DNA of 64,000 bases. Source: CAZKUN01 sp964555935. Its GTDB lineage: Bacteria > Armatimonadota > Zipacnadia > Zipacnadales > VGFC01. The notes below the pieces were generated by a model that did not search any database, was not told the origin of the DNA, and saw only the letters and a program-made list of their open reading frames with translations. Every line of letters begins with the position of its first letter. Position 1 is the stretch's first letter. Location: positions 1 to 64,000 of the forward strand of contig CAZKUN010000010.1 in NCBI GenBank assembly GCA_964555935.1, given 5' to 3'. Of this stretch, positions 25,327 to 33,571 are shown piece by piece. Both the position numbers and the translations under genes were made by a program.

Positions 25327-26625
25327 ATGGAGGCGCGCAACGTGTCCAATCTCGCGATAGATGGTGGTCCAAAGACCGTTACGGCGGCGATGGATGATAC
25401 GTTCCCCAAGATCAGCGATGTGGAGAAGGCGCACGTAAACGCCGCCCTGGATGACTTCAACGGGGCGTACGCGGAACTCGACAAGTTCGACGAGGAGTAC
25501 CGCGAGTACACCGGCACCAAGCACGCGCTTTGCATGTGCAACGGGACGGCAACCTTGCACTCGGCGATCTTCGCCGCGGGGGCGCGCGCCGGGACGGAGG
25601 TCATCGTCCCATCGGTTACCTGGCACGCGAGCATCACGCCGATCTTGCACTGCAACGCAACGCCCGTATTCTGCGAGGTCGACCCGGAGACGTTCTGCGC
25701 CGATCCGGAGGATGTCAAGAGCCGGATCACCGATAAGACCGCCGCCATTGTCGTCACGCACGTGTACGGCAACCCGGCGGACATGGACGCGTTCCTGGAG
25801 ATCGTAGACGGGACCGACATCACGCTGATCGAGGACGCGTCCCACGCGCATGGCGCGACGTGGGGCGGCAAGATGGTCGGCTCCGTCGGACACATCGGGT
25901 GCTTCAGCCTGCAGGGCAGCAAAGCCGTGACCGGGTTTGAGGTCGGCGTCGCGACGACCGACGATGACGTGCTGTACGACCGCATGCTGGCGCTCGGGCA
26001 GTACGGCCGGTGCGGGGCGCTCTGGCAGACGGACCGGTTTGCGGACCTGCGCAACATGGGGCTGGGCATCAAGTACCGGGCGAACCCCTTGGGCATCGCC
26101 ATGGCCCGCGGCGGCCTGAAGCGCCTGCCGGAGCTGAACAGGAAACGGATGGCCTGGTTCAACAGGCTCGATGACATGCTCAACGGGATACCTGGAGTCA
26201 TGCCTCAGCAGACATACCCAAAGGCCACGCGGGGCGGGATGCTGCTCTACACGGGAACGGTCGATCCGGAGGTCATCGGCGCGCCGGTCTCGATCATCCT
26301 CGAGGCATTGGTCGCGGAGGGCGTGAGCACGACACCGGAGATCACTCCCTTTGGCTATGGCGTGATGCACCTCGAGCCCCTCTTCAACGACTTCCCGCTC
26401 GACGACCTCGGCGGGCATTGGTCCGACCTGCCACCGGGAGCCCGCCAGCCCATGATGGGGCCGGGCTCGTTGCCGATCAGCGAGAGAGTGCACGCAACGT
26501 GCTTCTGGCTCTCCACGCCCGTTGACCCCAGCCCCGAGTGGGTCGATCAGACGGCGGAGGCCTTCAAGAAGGTAGCCTCCAGCGGCGAGCGGCTGGCCGA
26601 GATCGCCCAGGCGCGAGAGGGATAG
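25327..26625 (+). CDS. DegT/DnrJ/EryC1/StrS-family PLP aminotransferase-like protein
   Basis: 432 aa from ATG 25327, with GGAGG about 10 bases upstream; GTG 25342 is a possible alternative. Hallmarks: YTGTKHALCMCNGTATLH, PSVTWHASITPI, VVTHVYGNPADMDAF, LIEDASHAHGA and the PLP lysine Lys199 in SLQGSKAVTGFEVG. The family transfers amino groups to keto-sugars or dehydrates them. Here no sugar-nucleotide genes lie close by, so the substrate is open. It is cytoplasmic. It is followed 10 bases later by a lipoprotein gene. Confidence 0.85.
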   Translation: MEARNVSNLAIDGGPKTVTAAMDDTFPKISDVEKAHVNAALDDFNGAYAELDKFDEEYREYTGTKHALCMCNGTATLHSAIFAAGARAGTEVIVPSVTWHASITPILHCNATPVFCEVDPETFCADPEDVKSRITDKTAAIVVTHVYGNPADMDAFLEIVDGTDITLIEDASHAHGATWGGKMVGSVGHIGCFSLQGSKAVTGFEVGVATTDDDVLYDRMLALGQYGRCGALWQTDRFADLRNMGLGIKYRANPLGIAMARGGLKRLPELNRKRMAWFNRLDDMLNGIPGVMPQQTYPKATRGGMLLYTGTVDPEVIGAPVSIILEALVAEGVSTTPEITPFGYGVMHLEPLFNDFPLDDLGGHWSDLPPGARQPMMGPGSLPISERVHATCFWLSTPVDPSPEWVDQTAEAFKKVASSGERLAEIAQAREG

Positions 26626-26635
26626 GCGAGCCCAC

Positions 26636-28240
26636 ATGCGCGCGAAGAAGAGAGTCCGAATGCTGATGATCGCGACCGTCGCGGGACCATTGCTGCTGGC
26701 ATCATGTGGCGCCCAGGACGGCCCGGTCGGCGTCGCGGTCGTGAGTGGCCCAACCGTCCTGCACGCCAACACGTGCGACCACTGGGGCGGGCACACTTAC
26801 CCGTACGTCGTGCAGGGGGAGCGGCACGTCTTCTGGACGGCCACGCTGCACGAGCCGGAAGAGCGCGCGGATGGCGAGAAGAAATACCCCACTCAGGTCG
26901 TCGGGCAGTACCCCCTGCCCGGCACCGGCGGCCGGCCCGCCATCCACACCATAACCGTCGAGGATCCGGACCTCTTCTATGCCGTCGAGCCGATGCTGTT
27001 CCGGACGCCTGACGGCTACCTCCACATGCTCGTGGGTAGCTACCACTCGACCGACGACCCGCTCTTCACGCCGGGCCGCATCCGTTACTACCGCAGCGCC
27101 CGACCGGAGGATGTCACCGAGTGGGTCGAGCGGACGGAACTGATCGCCCTTACCGACATCTACAAGTCGTTCCATCTGCGGATGAACGTGGCTGTCACGC
27201 CCGACGGCGAGCGGGCCGTGATTGCCGTGCTTGCCATCTCGCCCGGGGGCGACCCCGTTCCCTGGAACACGCCCCTGATTCTCCGCGGCCGGCGCGACGG
27301 ATTGGACTTCCGGTTTGAGGAGCCGTTCAAATACCACGACCCGATCCCGTTCTTCTACCCCCAGGTTGCCGCGCTACCCGCCGGCATCGTGATGACGGGC
27401 GAGGTGTGGCACGAATTGGAGGACACGAGCAGCCTGCTCCTCCATCTGGACTGGGAGGGCAACGTGCTCCATGAGGAGACGCTGCCCTCGGCCGACGAGA
27501 AGGGCACTCACTTCGCCTACGACTTGCGCCCGCTCGAGCCGGGCGAATGGGGCCGCCTGGGCATCTACCAACGCAGCGTCCCCGAAGAGGGGACGCCGTC
27601 TCATCAGTTCCTCACTTACGACGTTGCGGCCCGGGAACTGAAGGTCGTGCAGAACACTCCCGTGGAGATCGGCTTCAGCAACTTCGGCAAGTGGCTGCAC
27701 ATCTCGCCCGAGCGGTCCGTGTTCATCAACAACCCCATGCAGGGCCAGTACTACGCGTGGGAGGGCGACATCCTGGGTGGCGGAGAGATCACCAAGTACC
27801 CCTTGCCGCGCACCAATCCGCTGGAACTCGGGTACCTGAACAGCGGGTCCGCTCTCATTCCCACTCCCCTCAACGGATCGGTCGCAACCCCCGGCACCAC
27901 ATACCTCGTGTCAGACGCCTCGGAGCCGGGCAGGGACTGGGAGGGGCGCGGGCCGCAATCCCTGTTGCTGTGGGAGCTGAAGCTGGGCGACCAAGACCCG
28001 TCCGAGGAGGGACATGCCCCCGATCCGCATGTTGGCTGTCGGCTGGCTACTCATCTCCGCCCTGGCGGCGTCCGCGCAAGAGAACGTCGCCCTCGGGAAG
28101 CCGTACGTTCTGCATCCCCAGCCCAACTACCAGCATACAAAGAACGACCCTCACGCCCTCACCCGGCTCACCGACGGCGAGTACACGACCACAGAGGAGG
28201 GCCAGTTCTGGACCAAGCAGACCACGGTCGGCTGGTCTAA
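26636..28240 (+). CDS. Lipoprotein with beta-propeller-like repeats; 3' end overlaps next gene
   Basis: ATG 26636 gives a type II signal with lipobox LLLASCGA (Cys about residue 24). The mature part has repeated Tyr/Trp/Asp strands (VEPMLFRTPDGYLHMLVGSYH, FHLRMNVAVTPDGERAVIAV in pieces, GFSNFGKWLHISPERSVF). These suggest a 5-bladed propeller similar to family 43/32-type glycosidases or binding proteins; this is inference. Convincing protein ends near PQSLLLWELKLGDQ (about 27995). The last ~75 codons run out of frame across the next gene and are Arg/Pro/His-rich, typical of shadow reading. A stop has probably been lost by mutation or sequencing error. Confidence 0.65.
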   Translation: MRAKKRVRMLMIATVAGPLLLASCGAQDGPVGVAVVSGPTVLHANTCDHWGGHTYPYVVQGERHVFWTATLHEPEERADGEKKYPTQVVGQYPLPGTGGRPAIHTITVEDPDLFYAVEPMLFRTPDGYLHMLVGSYHSTDDPLFTPGRIRYYRSARPEDVTEWVERTELIALTDIYKSFHLRMNVAVTPDGERAVIAVLAISPGGDPVPWNTPLILRGRRDGLDFRFEEPFKYHDPIPFFYPQVAALPAGIVMTGEVWHELEDTSSLLLHLDWEGNVLHEETLPSADEKGTHFAYDLRPLEPGEWGRLGIYQRSVPEEGTPSHQFLTYDVAARELKVVQNTPVEIGFSNFGKWLHISPERSVFINNPMQGQYYAWEGDILGGGEITKYPLPRTNPLELGYLNSGSALIPTPLNGSVATPGTTYLVSDASEPGRDWEGRGPQSLLLWELKLGDQDPSEEGHAPDPHVGCRLATHLRPGGVRARERRPREAVRSASPAQLPAYKERPSRPHPAHRRRVHDHRGGPVLDQADHGRLV

Positions 28241-28985
28241 CCCCACCGCGGAGATCACGCTGGACCTGGGCGAGCATTACGCCATTCGCGGCGTGCTGCT
28301 GGGCACTGTCGTCGCCACCGGAACGGACGTGCAGTTGCCAGAGCGCGTCGAGGTTCTCGTCAGCGTAAACGGGAGAGACTACCACCTGGCGGGCGACCTG
28401 GTGGAGATGGACGAGCGACCGCGCCCCGTTGGGTACAACCAGGCGTTTCGCTTGCAGACCGACCAGCTCATGGTCCACGGGCGGTACGTGAAGCTGATAG
28501 TCCACAAGGGCGGTCGGTACTTCATCTTCGCCGATGAGATCGAGGTCTTCCGCGGAATCGACGCCTGGAAGACCGAGCGCCCGCTGCCCGGCCCGGCCAT
28601 CGAGTACCCCATGACCTTGCTGGAGAACCCGTTCAGCCTGGCCTACAGGGCGCGGCTAGACCGAGACCTCAGGGACGCCCGGTTGGCGATCGAGCAGACG
28701 GACGCGCCGCCTGACCTCCGTGCCGAATGGCTTGCCGAAGCCGACACGATTGAGCAGGCCATGGGCGCCCTGCCGGAACTCCGAACATCGGCGGAATTCC
28801 GCGCGACCTTCCCCCTCGACGAGATCCACGCCCGCACCTACGCCCTACATGGTTCGCTTCGCGCCGAGCAGGGACACGACGCGCTCGTGGCCTGGCGCGC
28901 CGATCCCTGGGACTACCTGCCGGGCCCCGCCACCTTGCCCGAAGAACCTCCCCCGCCGGAGGTCAGCGTGACCGCCATGCTGTGA
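28014..28985 (+). CDS. Secreted discoidin (F5/8-type)-like domain protein, 3'-truncated
   Basis: 323 codons from ATG 28014, preceded by GAGGAGGG. Signal peptide MPPIRMLAVGWLLISALAAS. Residues about 22-185 form a discoidin-like sandwich (NVALGKPYVLHPQPNY, TRLTDGEYTT, EITLDLGEHYAIRGVLLG, HGRYVKLIVHKGGRYFIFADEIEVF). A helical linker then leads to PPPEVSVTAML, where the frame ends at TGA on the edge of the 63-bp palindrome. In the gene at 23232 the equivalent position reads FRIVALPGEYHAAAIALTN and continues for 500 residues. This protein has therefore probably lost a DUF4091-type catalytic half. Confidence 0.65.
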   Translation: MPPIRMLAVGWLLISALAASAQENVALGKPYVLHPQPNYQHTKNDPHALTRLTDGEYTTTEEGQFWTKQTTVGWSNPTAEITLDLGEHYAIRGVLLGTVVATGTDVQLPERVEVLVSVNGRDYHLAGDLVEMDERPRPVGYNQAFRLQTDQLMVHGRYVKLIVHKGGRYFIFADEIEVFRGIDAWKTERPLPGPAIEYPMTLLENPFSLAYRARLDRDLRDARLAIEQTDAPPDLRAEWLAEADTIEQAMGALPELRTSAEFRATFPLDEIHARTYALHGSLRAEQGHDALVAWRADPWDYLPGPATLPEEPPPPEVSVTAML

Positions 28986-30026
28986 GCTTGCACGGTAGAT
29001 GCGACCAGCGCCGGTCCATTCGCATCCGCCGTGCGAATCTACAGCGCTGTTGTACATCGGCACGATGACGGGGATCAGGGCCCGGTAGTGCTCCGGGTAG
29101 GTGTAGATGATGATGTTGTAGCCTCGGAGTCTGGCCTCGATGTGCGCGGGAAGCTGAGGACTCTCCTGGAGCAGGTCGCCGTACCAGTAGGTGAGGTGCT
29201 GTCGCCAGTTCAGGACGATGGAATCGTGGTGGTGACGGATGTAGGTTGGCCAGTAGGCGGTGTCAGACTCGGCATCGAACCACACGCGGAGAATCGGCAC
29301 GGCGTGGGTGCCGTCGGTGATCTCGAAGTACCCGCCTGCGTCCTGCATCGGTTTGAGGATGTCAATGGCGGTGAGCGTGCGCTTGAGGGCTTCCTTTGGG
29401 GGGCGAGCTGCCGCCCCGCTCCTGATTCCCGCGCCATCCGCGAACGTGTAGCTGGCGAGCACGGCCAGCCGGTCATGGAGTTCGGCTCTGAAGAACTCAC
29501 CCATGAACATGTACAGGCGTCCCAGGGCGTGGTTCACCCGCCCGGCGAGTTCCACGAAGTCCGGGGCGATCGAGGCGGCGTTCGGGTGCTGTTCCGTGTA
29601 CTTGGTCCAGGATTCGGTGTCGAAGGGCGGTTCACTGTCGGCTTCGCCCCGGAAGGCGCCGAAGCTGCGGATCAGGTCCTCGACGGACTTGTAGCCACGG
29701 GCTTGGACGTGGCGGTCCATCTTGCGGAGGGTGTCGCTCCACCAGGCCTCCGCGCTCTCGGGGCCGACGCAGTTGGCGACGTAGAACTGCTCGAAGCCCG
29801 CGTAGAACCCCCGCCAGTAGTCATCCTTGGCCTCAGCCAGTTCGGTACGGACCTCATCCAGGCGTTGTGGGGGAATGCCGCGCATCCCCTTCTCGATGTA
29901 GGCATCGAGGCGATCTCTGAGGCTCTCAGCCTGCGCTCCGCCTGCGACCAGCGCTCCGCCTGCGACCAGCGCGCCGCCGGCACCAGCCAGGGCGCCGATG
30001 AACCGGCGCCGCCCGATGTCTCCCAT
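28845..30026 (-). CDS. Tat-exported protein of unknown function, C-terminus replaced by repeat
   Basis: ATG 30026 is preceded by GGAGGCGAG. MGDIGRRRFIGALAGAGGAL is a twin-arginine signal. It includes a duplicated 18-base unit encoding LVAGGA twice. The body is helical (KDDYWRGFYAGFEQFY, SVEDLIRSFGAFRG, VNHALGRLYMFMGEFFRAEL) with HAVPILRVWF and HHHDSIVLNWRQHLTYWYG. Genuine-looking protein ends at IVPMYNSA (about 29044, 327 residues). The remaining ~65 codons read through the 63-bp palindrome and the antisense of the neighbouring gene. No family recognised. Confidence 0.6.
   Translation of the reverse strand: MGDIGRRRFIGALAGAGGALVAGGALVAGGAQAESLRDRLDAYIEKGMRGIPPQRLDEVRTELAEAKDDYWRGFYAGFEQFYVANCVGPESAEAWWSDTLRKMDRHVQARGYKSVEDLIRSFGAFRGEADSEPPFDTESWTKYTEQHPNAASIAPDFVELAGRVNHALGRLYMFMGEFFRAELHDRLAVLASYTFADGAGIRSGAAARPPKEALKRTLTAIDILKPMQDAGGYFEITDGTHAVPILRVWFDAESDTAYWPTYIRHHHDSIVLNWRQHLTYWYGDLLQESPQLPAHIEARLRGYNIIIYTYPEHYRALIPVIVPMYNSAVDSHGGCEWTGAGRIYRASSQHGGHADLRRGRFFGQGGGARQVVPGIGAPGHERVVSLLGAKRTM
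28981..29043 (-). repeat. 63-bp imperfect palindrome (BIME-like), copy 2, inverted
   Basis: Exact reverse complement of 10412-10474 over all 63 bases. It again lies between two convergent genes. The plus-strand gene stops at its first bases (CTG TGA) and the minus-strand gene runs into it from the other side, so both lose their natural 3' ends at its borders. GTAG feet are present on both strands. Confidence 0.9.
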
Positions 30027-30252
30027 GTTGTCTCGCCTCCTCAGCGACGATGGTTCGGCTTGGGAACACGGAGGACCTGCCGGAGGCGAGACGGCAAAGT
30101 CCACCCATCTTGGCCTTTGTAGGCGGGACTGTCCACGGGGAGCCGAGCGCCGCATCCTTGGCTGAACGGTCAGTCACTCGTCGCAACGCGTCACCATCCA
30201 GGCTGCAGAAGCCCCACGCCCGCGTCGCGGCCAATATGACGCGCGGAATCAC

Positions 30253-30282
30253 AACGGCCCGGAACTCATCGCCCGGGCCGTT
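30253..30282 (-). terminator. Hairpin terminator downstream of the phage repressor
   Basis: A 10-bp perfect stem AACGGCCCGG / CCGGGCCGTT with a 10-base loop (30263-30272). It lies 33 bases past the repressor stop in its direction of transcription and is followed there by TTGTGATT. The other side is T-rich (TCCATTCTTATTG), so it could work in both directions. It marks the left edge of phage-type genes. Confidence 0.6.
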
Positions 30283-30314
30283 CCATTCTTATTGTCGTCT
30301 CTCGCCGTCATCCA

Positions 30315-30860
30315 TCACGTCTCATCCGTCTGCGTCCTCAGCTTCGCCTTCCATTTCTCGTGCCGCGTTTCCATGAGCACGCGAAGCCAGTCCTCCGCCG
30401 TCCATGTCCACACCTTGTAGGCCTCTCTCCCGCTGCCCGGCTCGGAGTACGACTTCAGTTCCTGCAACTCGGTGGCCGTCATCACCATCCCGCTCTCAAT
30501 GAGGTCGTTCAGGCCCTGCGGCATCGCCTCTTCGTCGGCATCCGGATCGTAGCTCCCCACGCCTGAGGTCGGCTCATCGACATCCACCGCCGGCTCGCCC
30601 CGCGGCCGCGGGGCGCCGTGCTTCAGATCCTCTTCACTCAGCTCGATCTCGCCCAGGAAATACGCCGCCGGCACCCGGAAGATCCGTCCCCAGTCCACCA
30701 TGCGAGCGATGGGCGGCACGGTGTCTCCTTTTTCCCATTGGGACACCAGTGTCTGGCCAGCCTTGGGCTCGCACAGTTTCCCCAAGGCCTCCTGATTCAG
30801 GCCTCGTGCTTTCCGGAGGCGTCTGAGGCGCTCACCAATGCGGCTGGTATCGTCGTCCAC
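30315..30860 (-). CDS. Phage CI-like repressor with HTH_XRE domain
   Basis: About 181 aa. Residues about 5-65 form an XRE-type HTH (IGERLRRLRKARGLNQEALG, TLVSQWEKGDTVPP, YFLGEIELSEEDL). An acidic linker and a C-terminal helical region with WTAEDWLRVLMETRHEKW follow, with no visible Ser/Lys protease dyad of the LexA type. GTG 30860 is favoured because AGGGA lies about 10 bases upstream; TTG 30884 is also open but overlaps the opposing -35 box. Divergent from the Cro-like gene, so together they form the lysogeny switch of the Mu-like element. Confidence 0.75.
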   Translation of the reverse strand: MDDDTSRIGERLRRLRKARGLNQEALGKLCEPKAGQTLVSQWEKGDTVPPIARMVDWGRIFRVPAAYFLGEIELSEEDLKHGAPRPRGEPAVDVDEPTSGVGSYDPDADEEAMPQGLNDLIESGMVMTATELQELKSYSEPGSGREAYKVWTWTAEDWLRVLMETRHEKWKAKLRTQTDET

Positions 30861-30877
30861 AATACCACTTTCCCTGG

Positions 30878-30906
30878 TTGCCAAACACCAGTTCGACTGT
30901 TATACT
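30878..30906 (+). promoter_or_regulatory. Sigma70-type promoter for the early phage operon
   Basis: TTGCCA (30878-30883), a 17-base spacer, then TATACT (30901-30906), about 50 bases before the Cro-like ATG. On the other strand TATAAC (30904-30899) could serve the repressor, so the two promoters overlap and repressor binding here would control both. Confidence 0.6.
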
Positions 30907-30956
30907 GCCGACTGCTCATCTGCAATCACCAGCGTTACTGTTGCTCGGAGCCCGCG

Positions 30957-31184
30957 ATGCCCACACCGAACGCCTCCGCCAAAGCACTGCGCGACGCGCG
31001 ACTTAGGGCAGGCCTATCGCAAGTTGACGTCGCCGGCAAACTAGGCGTTACGCAAGGCGCTGTCAGCAACCACGAATGTGGTCAGAACGGCTTGTCCCTC
31101 CGAACAGCGCTTGCATACGCTGATCTCTATGGTGTCTCTGTCGACAGCCTGACGGTAAGAAGATCGTCCAAGACCGCTGCGTAA
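30957..31184 (+). CDS. Cro-like HTH_XRE protein
   Basis: 75 aa from ATG 30957, with GGAG 6 bases upstream. It is almost entirely one HTH_XRE domain: ALRDARLRAGLSQVDVAGKL, GVTQGAVSNHECGQNGLSL, ALAYADLYGVSVDSL. Divergent from the larger repressor with a 96-base operator region, as expected for a Cro/Ner analogue controlling early transcription in a Mu-like phage. Confidence 0.75.
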   Translation: MPTPNASAKALRDARLRAGLSQVDVAGKLGVTQGAVSNHECGQNGLSLRTALAYADLYGVSVDSLTVRRSSKTAA

Positions 31185-31201
31185 GAGGATGATGATCAAT
31201 A

Positions 31202-31660
31202 GTGCATGCCTCGCCTGCGACACCATCGTTCGACAGAAGTAATAATAGTCACGCTGGTATTCCGTGTCAAGGTCGCGGGCTTCTCACGCTCAGCGACGTC
31301 TCGCATGTGATCAGCAATGCGACAGGCCTTCGTGTCGGCTACGCCCGAGTCTACGAACTCCTCATCACCCGCGGGCCCTTGCACCGCCCCGACGGCTCAC
31401 CCATCCGCCCTCTGCGCCGTCGCATCGGCCGCCGCCGCCGCACCGGTCGCACACGCCGTCTCCGTCCCGTCGCCACCTGGACGGTCGATGTCACCGACAT
31501 CCCTCACATCGCCAACCGCCTCGGTGTCACCATCACGCTCGAGGAAGTGGTCGAGCACATCGCCGGCGTGGCTACACTGGAAGGTCGCCACACCGACGAG
31601 ATCAGCCGACCCGTCGTCCCCGCCTCCGACGTCGCCGTCGATGCCGCCAGCCAGAGGTAA
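31202..31660 (+). CDS. Phage early protein of unknown function
   Basis: About 152 aa from GTG 31202, with GAGGA some 13 bases upstream. It ends 4 bases before the transposase start. Contains LTLSDVSHVISNATGLRVG, YARVYELLITRGPL, an Arg-rich stretch (RRRIGRRRRTGRTRR) and an acidic C-terminus. The basic patch suggests DNA contact. Position between Cro and MuA matches the small early genes (ner-like) of Mu relatives. No family recognised; the start could lie further in. Confidence 0.45.
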   Translation: MHASPATPSFDRSNNSHAGIPCQGRGLLTLSDVSHVISNATGLRVGYARVYELLITRGPLHRPDGSPIRPLRRRIGRRRRTGRTRRLRPVATWTVDVTDIPHIANRLGVTITLEEVVEHIAGVATLEGRHTDEISRPVVPASDVAVDAASQR

Positions 31661-31664
31661 CCCG

Positions 31665-33413
31665 ATGCCGACCACCACTCCCGAAATCGAGCGCGCGCTC
31701 ATTACCGGCTTTGAGCTCCACCTCCGGCAGGAGCAGTTCCCTGCCGACGGCCCGCAGCTTCACGAGCGTGTCACGACGGCGGCTACGGCGTTGGGGTTGA
31801 GTCCGGGTGAGGTCTACCGGTGGCGGCGGGGGCGCTTCCCCAAGGAGACGGCGCCCGATGATCTGAAGCAGCTCATCATGATGCAGTATGGGTTGGCCAG
31901 CCCTCATCTTCAGGGCAAGGCGCTGAAGACAGTATGCGACGCGGCGTCGGCTGAGTTTGGGATCCACAGCGCTACGATATACCGGTGGCGCAAAGCGCTT
32001 TTCACCAAGGGCACGGCTCGCCGTCAGCCCAAAGAGACGGCCGGTCGTTCGCTTTCGCTTTCCCCTCAGGTGCTCGAAGAGATCGAGTACCTCCATCTTC
32101 ATCCGGGAAGCTACAGCCTCAGCTCCGCAGCCATGACGCGGCAACTCCAAAGCCGCTTCCCGGATGAACCCATCTCATACTATGCCGTGCATCGCCAGCG
32201 CCGGCGGCTGGATGAGCAGTACCGACCGGCGCGCGAGCCGGCGTGGCGGATCGAGGTCCCGCACTTCAACTACCGTTGGCAGATCGATGATTCCTGGACG
32301 GATATGTTCGTCCAGCCGGATGACCCCGCCGATCGTCCGCGCCGTATCCCGCTCCAGTGCGTGATGGACGAGCGCACTCGCGCCTACATGGCGGCTCACT
32401 ACGTCCGCACGGCGGATCGCGGGACGTACGCCAAGCTCATCTTCAACGCGTGCCGGCGCCAGAGCGATGTCTGGCCGATGTGCGGCGTGCCGGAGACGCT
32501 GTTGGGCGACTGGGGCAAGGTCTTCAAGTCTGACATGGCTCGCGGCGCGCTGGAGGCGATGGGGGTCAAAGAGGGAGACTGTCGCCCCTACCATCCCGAG
32601 GGCAAGGGGAAGGTCGAGCGCGGCTTCCGCACGATCCACACGCAGTTCGAGCGGATGCAGCCCGGCTGGTGTCCCGGCGACAACAAAGGCGACGACGCCG
32701 TCGATCCCACGAAGGCCTTCCGCCAGGTCGATGGGGTCTGGGTCGATCCTCGCATGGATGACCAGGCGCTGCTCACGCTCGACGAGCTGAACGCCCGGCT
32801 GCAGGAGTGGATCGTCGCCTACCACTCGCAGCACCATTCCACGATCGGCAAGACGCCGCTGACCATGTGGCAGTACGAGATCCGCCTCCGAGCCGACCTC
32901 AACGTCGAGCCGGCGGATGACATTCTCTTCCGAATGCTCCTGGTCCCGGTCGATGGCTACACGCGTCGGGTCGAGCGCCAGTCGATCCGCTACAACAACC
33001 TTGTCTACTTCGACGAGCGGCTCGGCGACTATGAAGGCGTGCCCATCCAGGTGCGCTACTGCTACGACGACCTGAAGCACGTCTGGTGCTTCGACGAGCG
33101 AGGTCGGTACATCTGCGAGGCGGAGCTGCTGGAGACGTTCATCGTGGATGACGAGATGGACAAACGCAAGTTCGACGAGATGGCCCGCCGCGCTCGGGCG
33201 GGCGTGAAGGCCGACAAGGAAGCGGTCGAGCGCGTCCTTGCCAAGCCGCACGCGGTGGTCGATCTCCACGAGCAGATCCACGAGCAGGCCGAGAGCGCGC
33301 CCGTGCCGCTGGCGCCCACGCCTGGCAAGTGGGATCCGCCGGCGGATCCCGACGCCGATCGGCGCGAAGCGATCAGCGAGGCGCTCTTGCACCGCCGCGC
33401 CGCCAACGAGTAG
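31665..33413 (+). CDS. MuA-like DDE transposase
   Basis: 582 aa from ATG 31665. N-terminal DNA-binding part has two repeated HTH-like units (LSPGEVYRWRRGRF and GIHSATIYRWRKALF). The rve core follows with the catalytic triad Asp208 (WQIDDSWTD), Asp282 (LLGDWGKVF) and Glu318 (GKGKVERGFRTIH). The 35-residue spacing between the last two is the DD35E pattern. The beta-barrel Mu-transposase C domain follows (GYTRRVERQSIRYNNLVYFDERL in parts), then a charged C-terminal tail suited to contact with the MuB ATPase. It cuts and joins the element's ends during lysogenic integration and replicative transposition. All catalytic residues are intact, so the element may still transpose. Confidence 0.9.
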   Translation: MPTTTPEIERALITGFELHLRQEQFPADGPQLHERVTTAATALGLSPGEVYRWRRGRFPKETAPDDLKQLIMMQYGLASPHLQGKALKTVCDAASAEFGIHSATIYRWRKALFTKGTARRQPKETAGRSLSLSPQVLEEIEYLHLHPGSYSLSSAAMTRQLQSRFPDEPISYYAVHRQRRRLDEQYRPAREPAWRIEVPHFNYRWQIDDSWTDMFVQPDDPADRPRRIPLQCVMDERTRAYMAAHYVRTADRGTYAKLIFNACRRQSDVWPMCGVPETLLGDWGKVFKSDMARGALEAMGVKEGDCRPYHPEGKGKVERGFRTIHTQFERMQPGWCPGDNKGDDAVDPTKAFRQVDGVWVDPRMDDQALLTLDELNARLQEWIVAYHSQHHSTIGKTPLTMWQYEIRLRADLNVEPADDILFRMLLVPVDGYTRRVERQSIRYNNLVYFDERLGDYEGVPIQVRYCYDDLKHVWCFDERGRYICEAELLETFIVDDEMDKRKFDEMARRARAGVKADKEAVERVLAKPHAVVDLHEQIHEQAESAPVPLAPTPGKWDPPADPDADRREAISEALLHRRAANE

Positions 33414-33478
33414 CCGTCCGCCGCACCGCACTCAATCGTCGCACACGCACCAACGCGAGAGACCGGAGGACTCGAGTC

Positions 33479-33571
33479 ATGCCCACACCCACCACCGAAC
33501 GCGCCAAACGCTGCGCCGCTGCCCCTGCCGCTACCGCTGCCGTCACGGGAGGTGCTTCCCATGTCTGCTAA
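33479..33571 (+). CDS. Very small ORF between transposase and ATPase genes
   Basis: 30 codons starting at ATG 33479, with GGAGGA 8 bases upstream, a better ribosome site than those of its neighbours. It overlaps the start of the MuB-like gene by 11 bases in another frame. The peptide is Ala/Thr-rich (AAAPAATAAVTGGASHVC). It may be a true small protein or serve only to couple translation to the ATPase gene. Confidence 0.35.
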   Translation: MPTPTTERAKRCAAAPAATAAVTGGASHVC

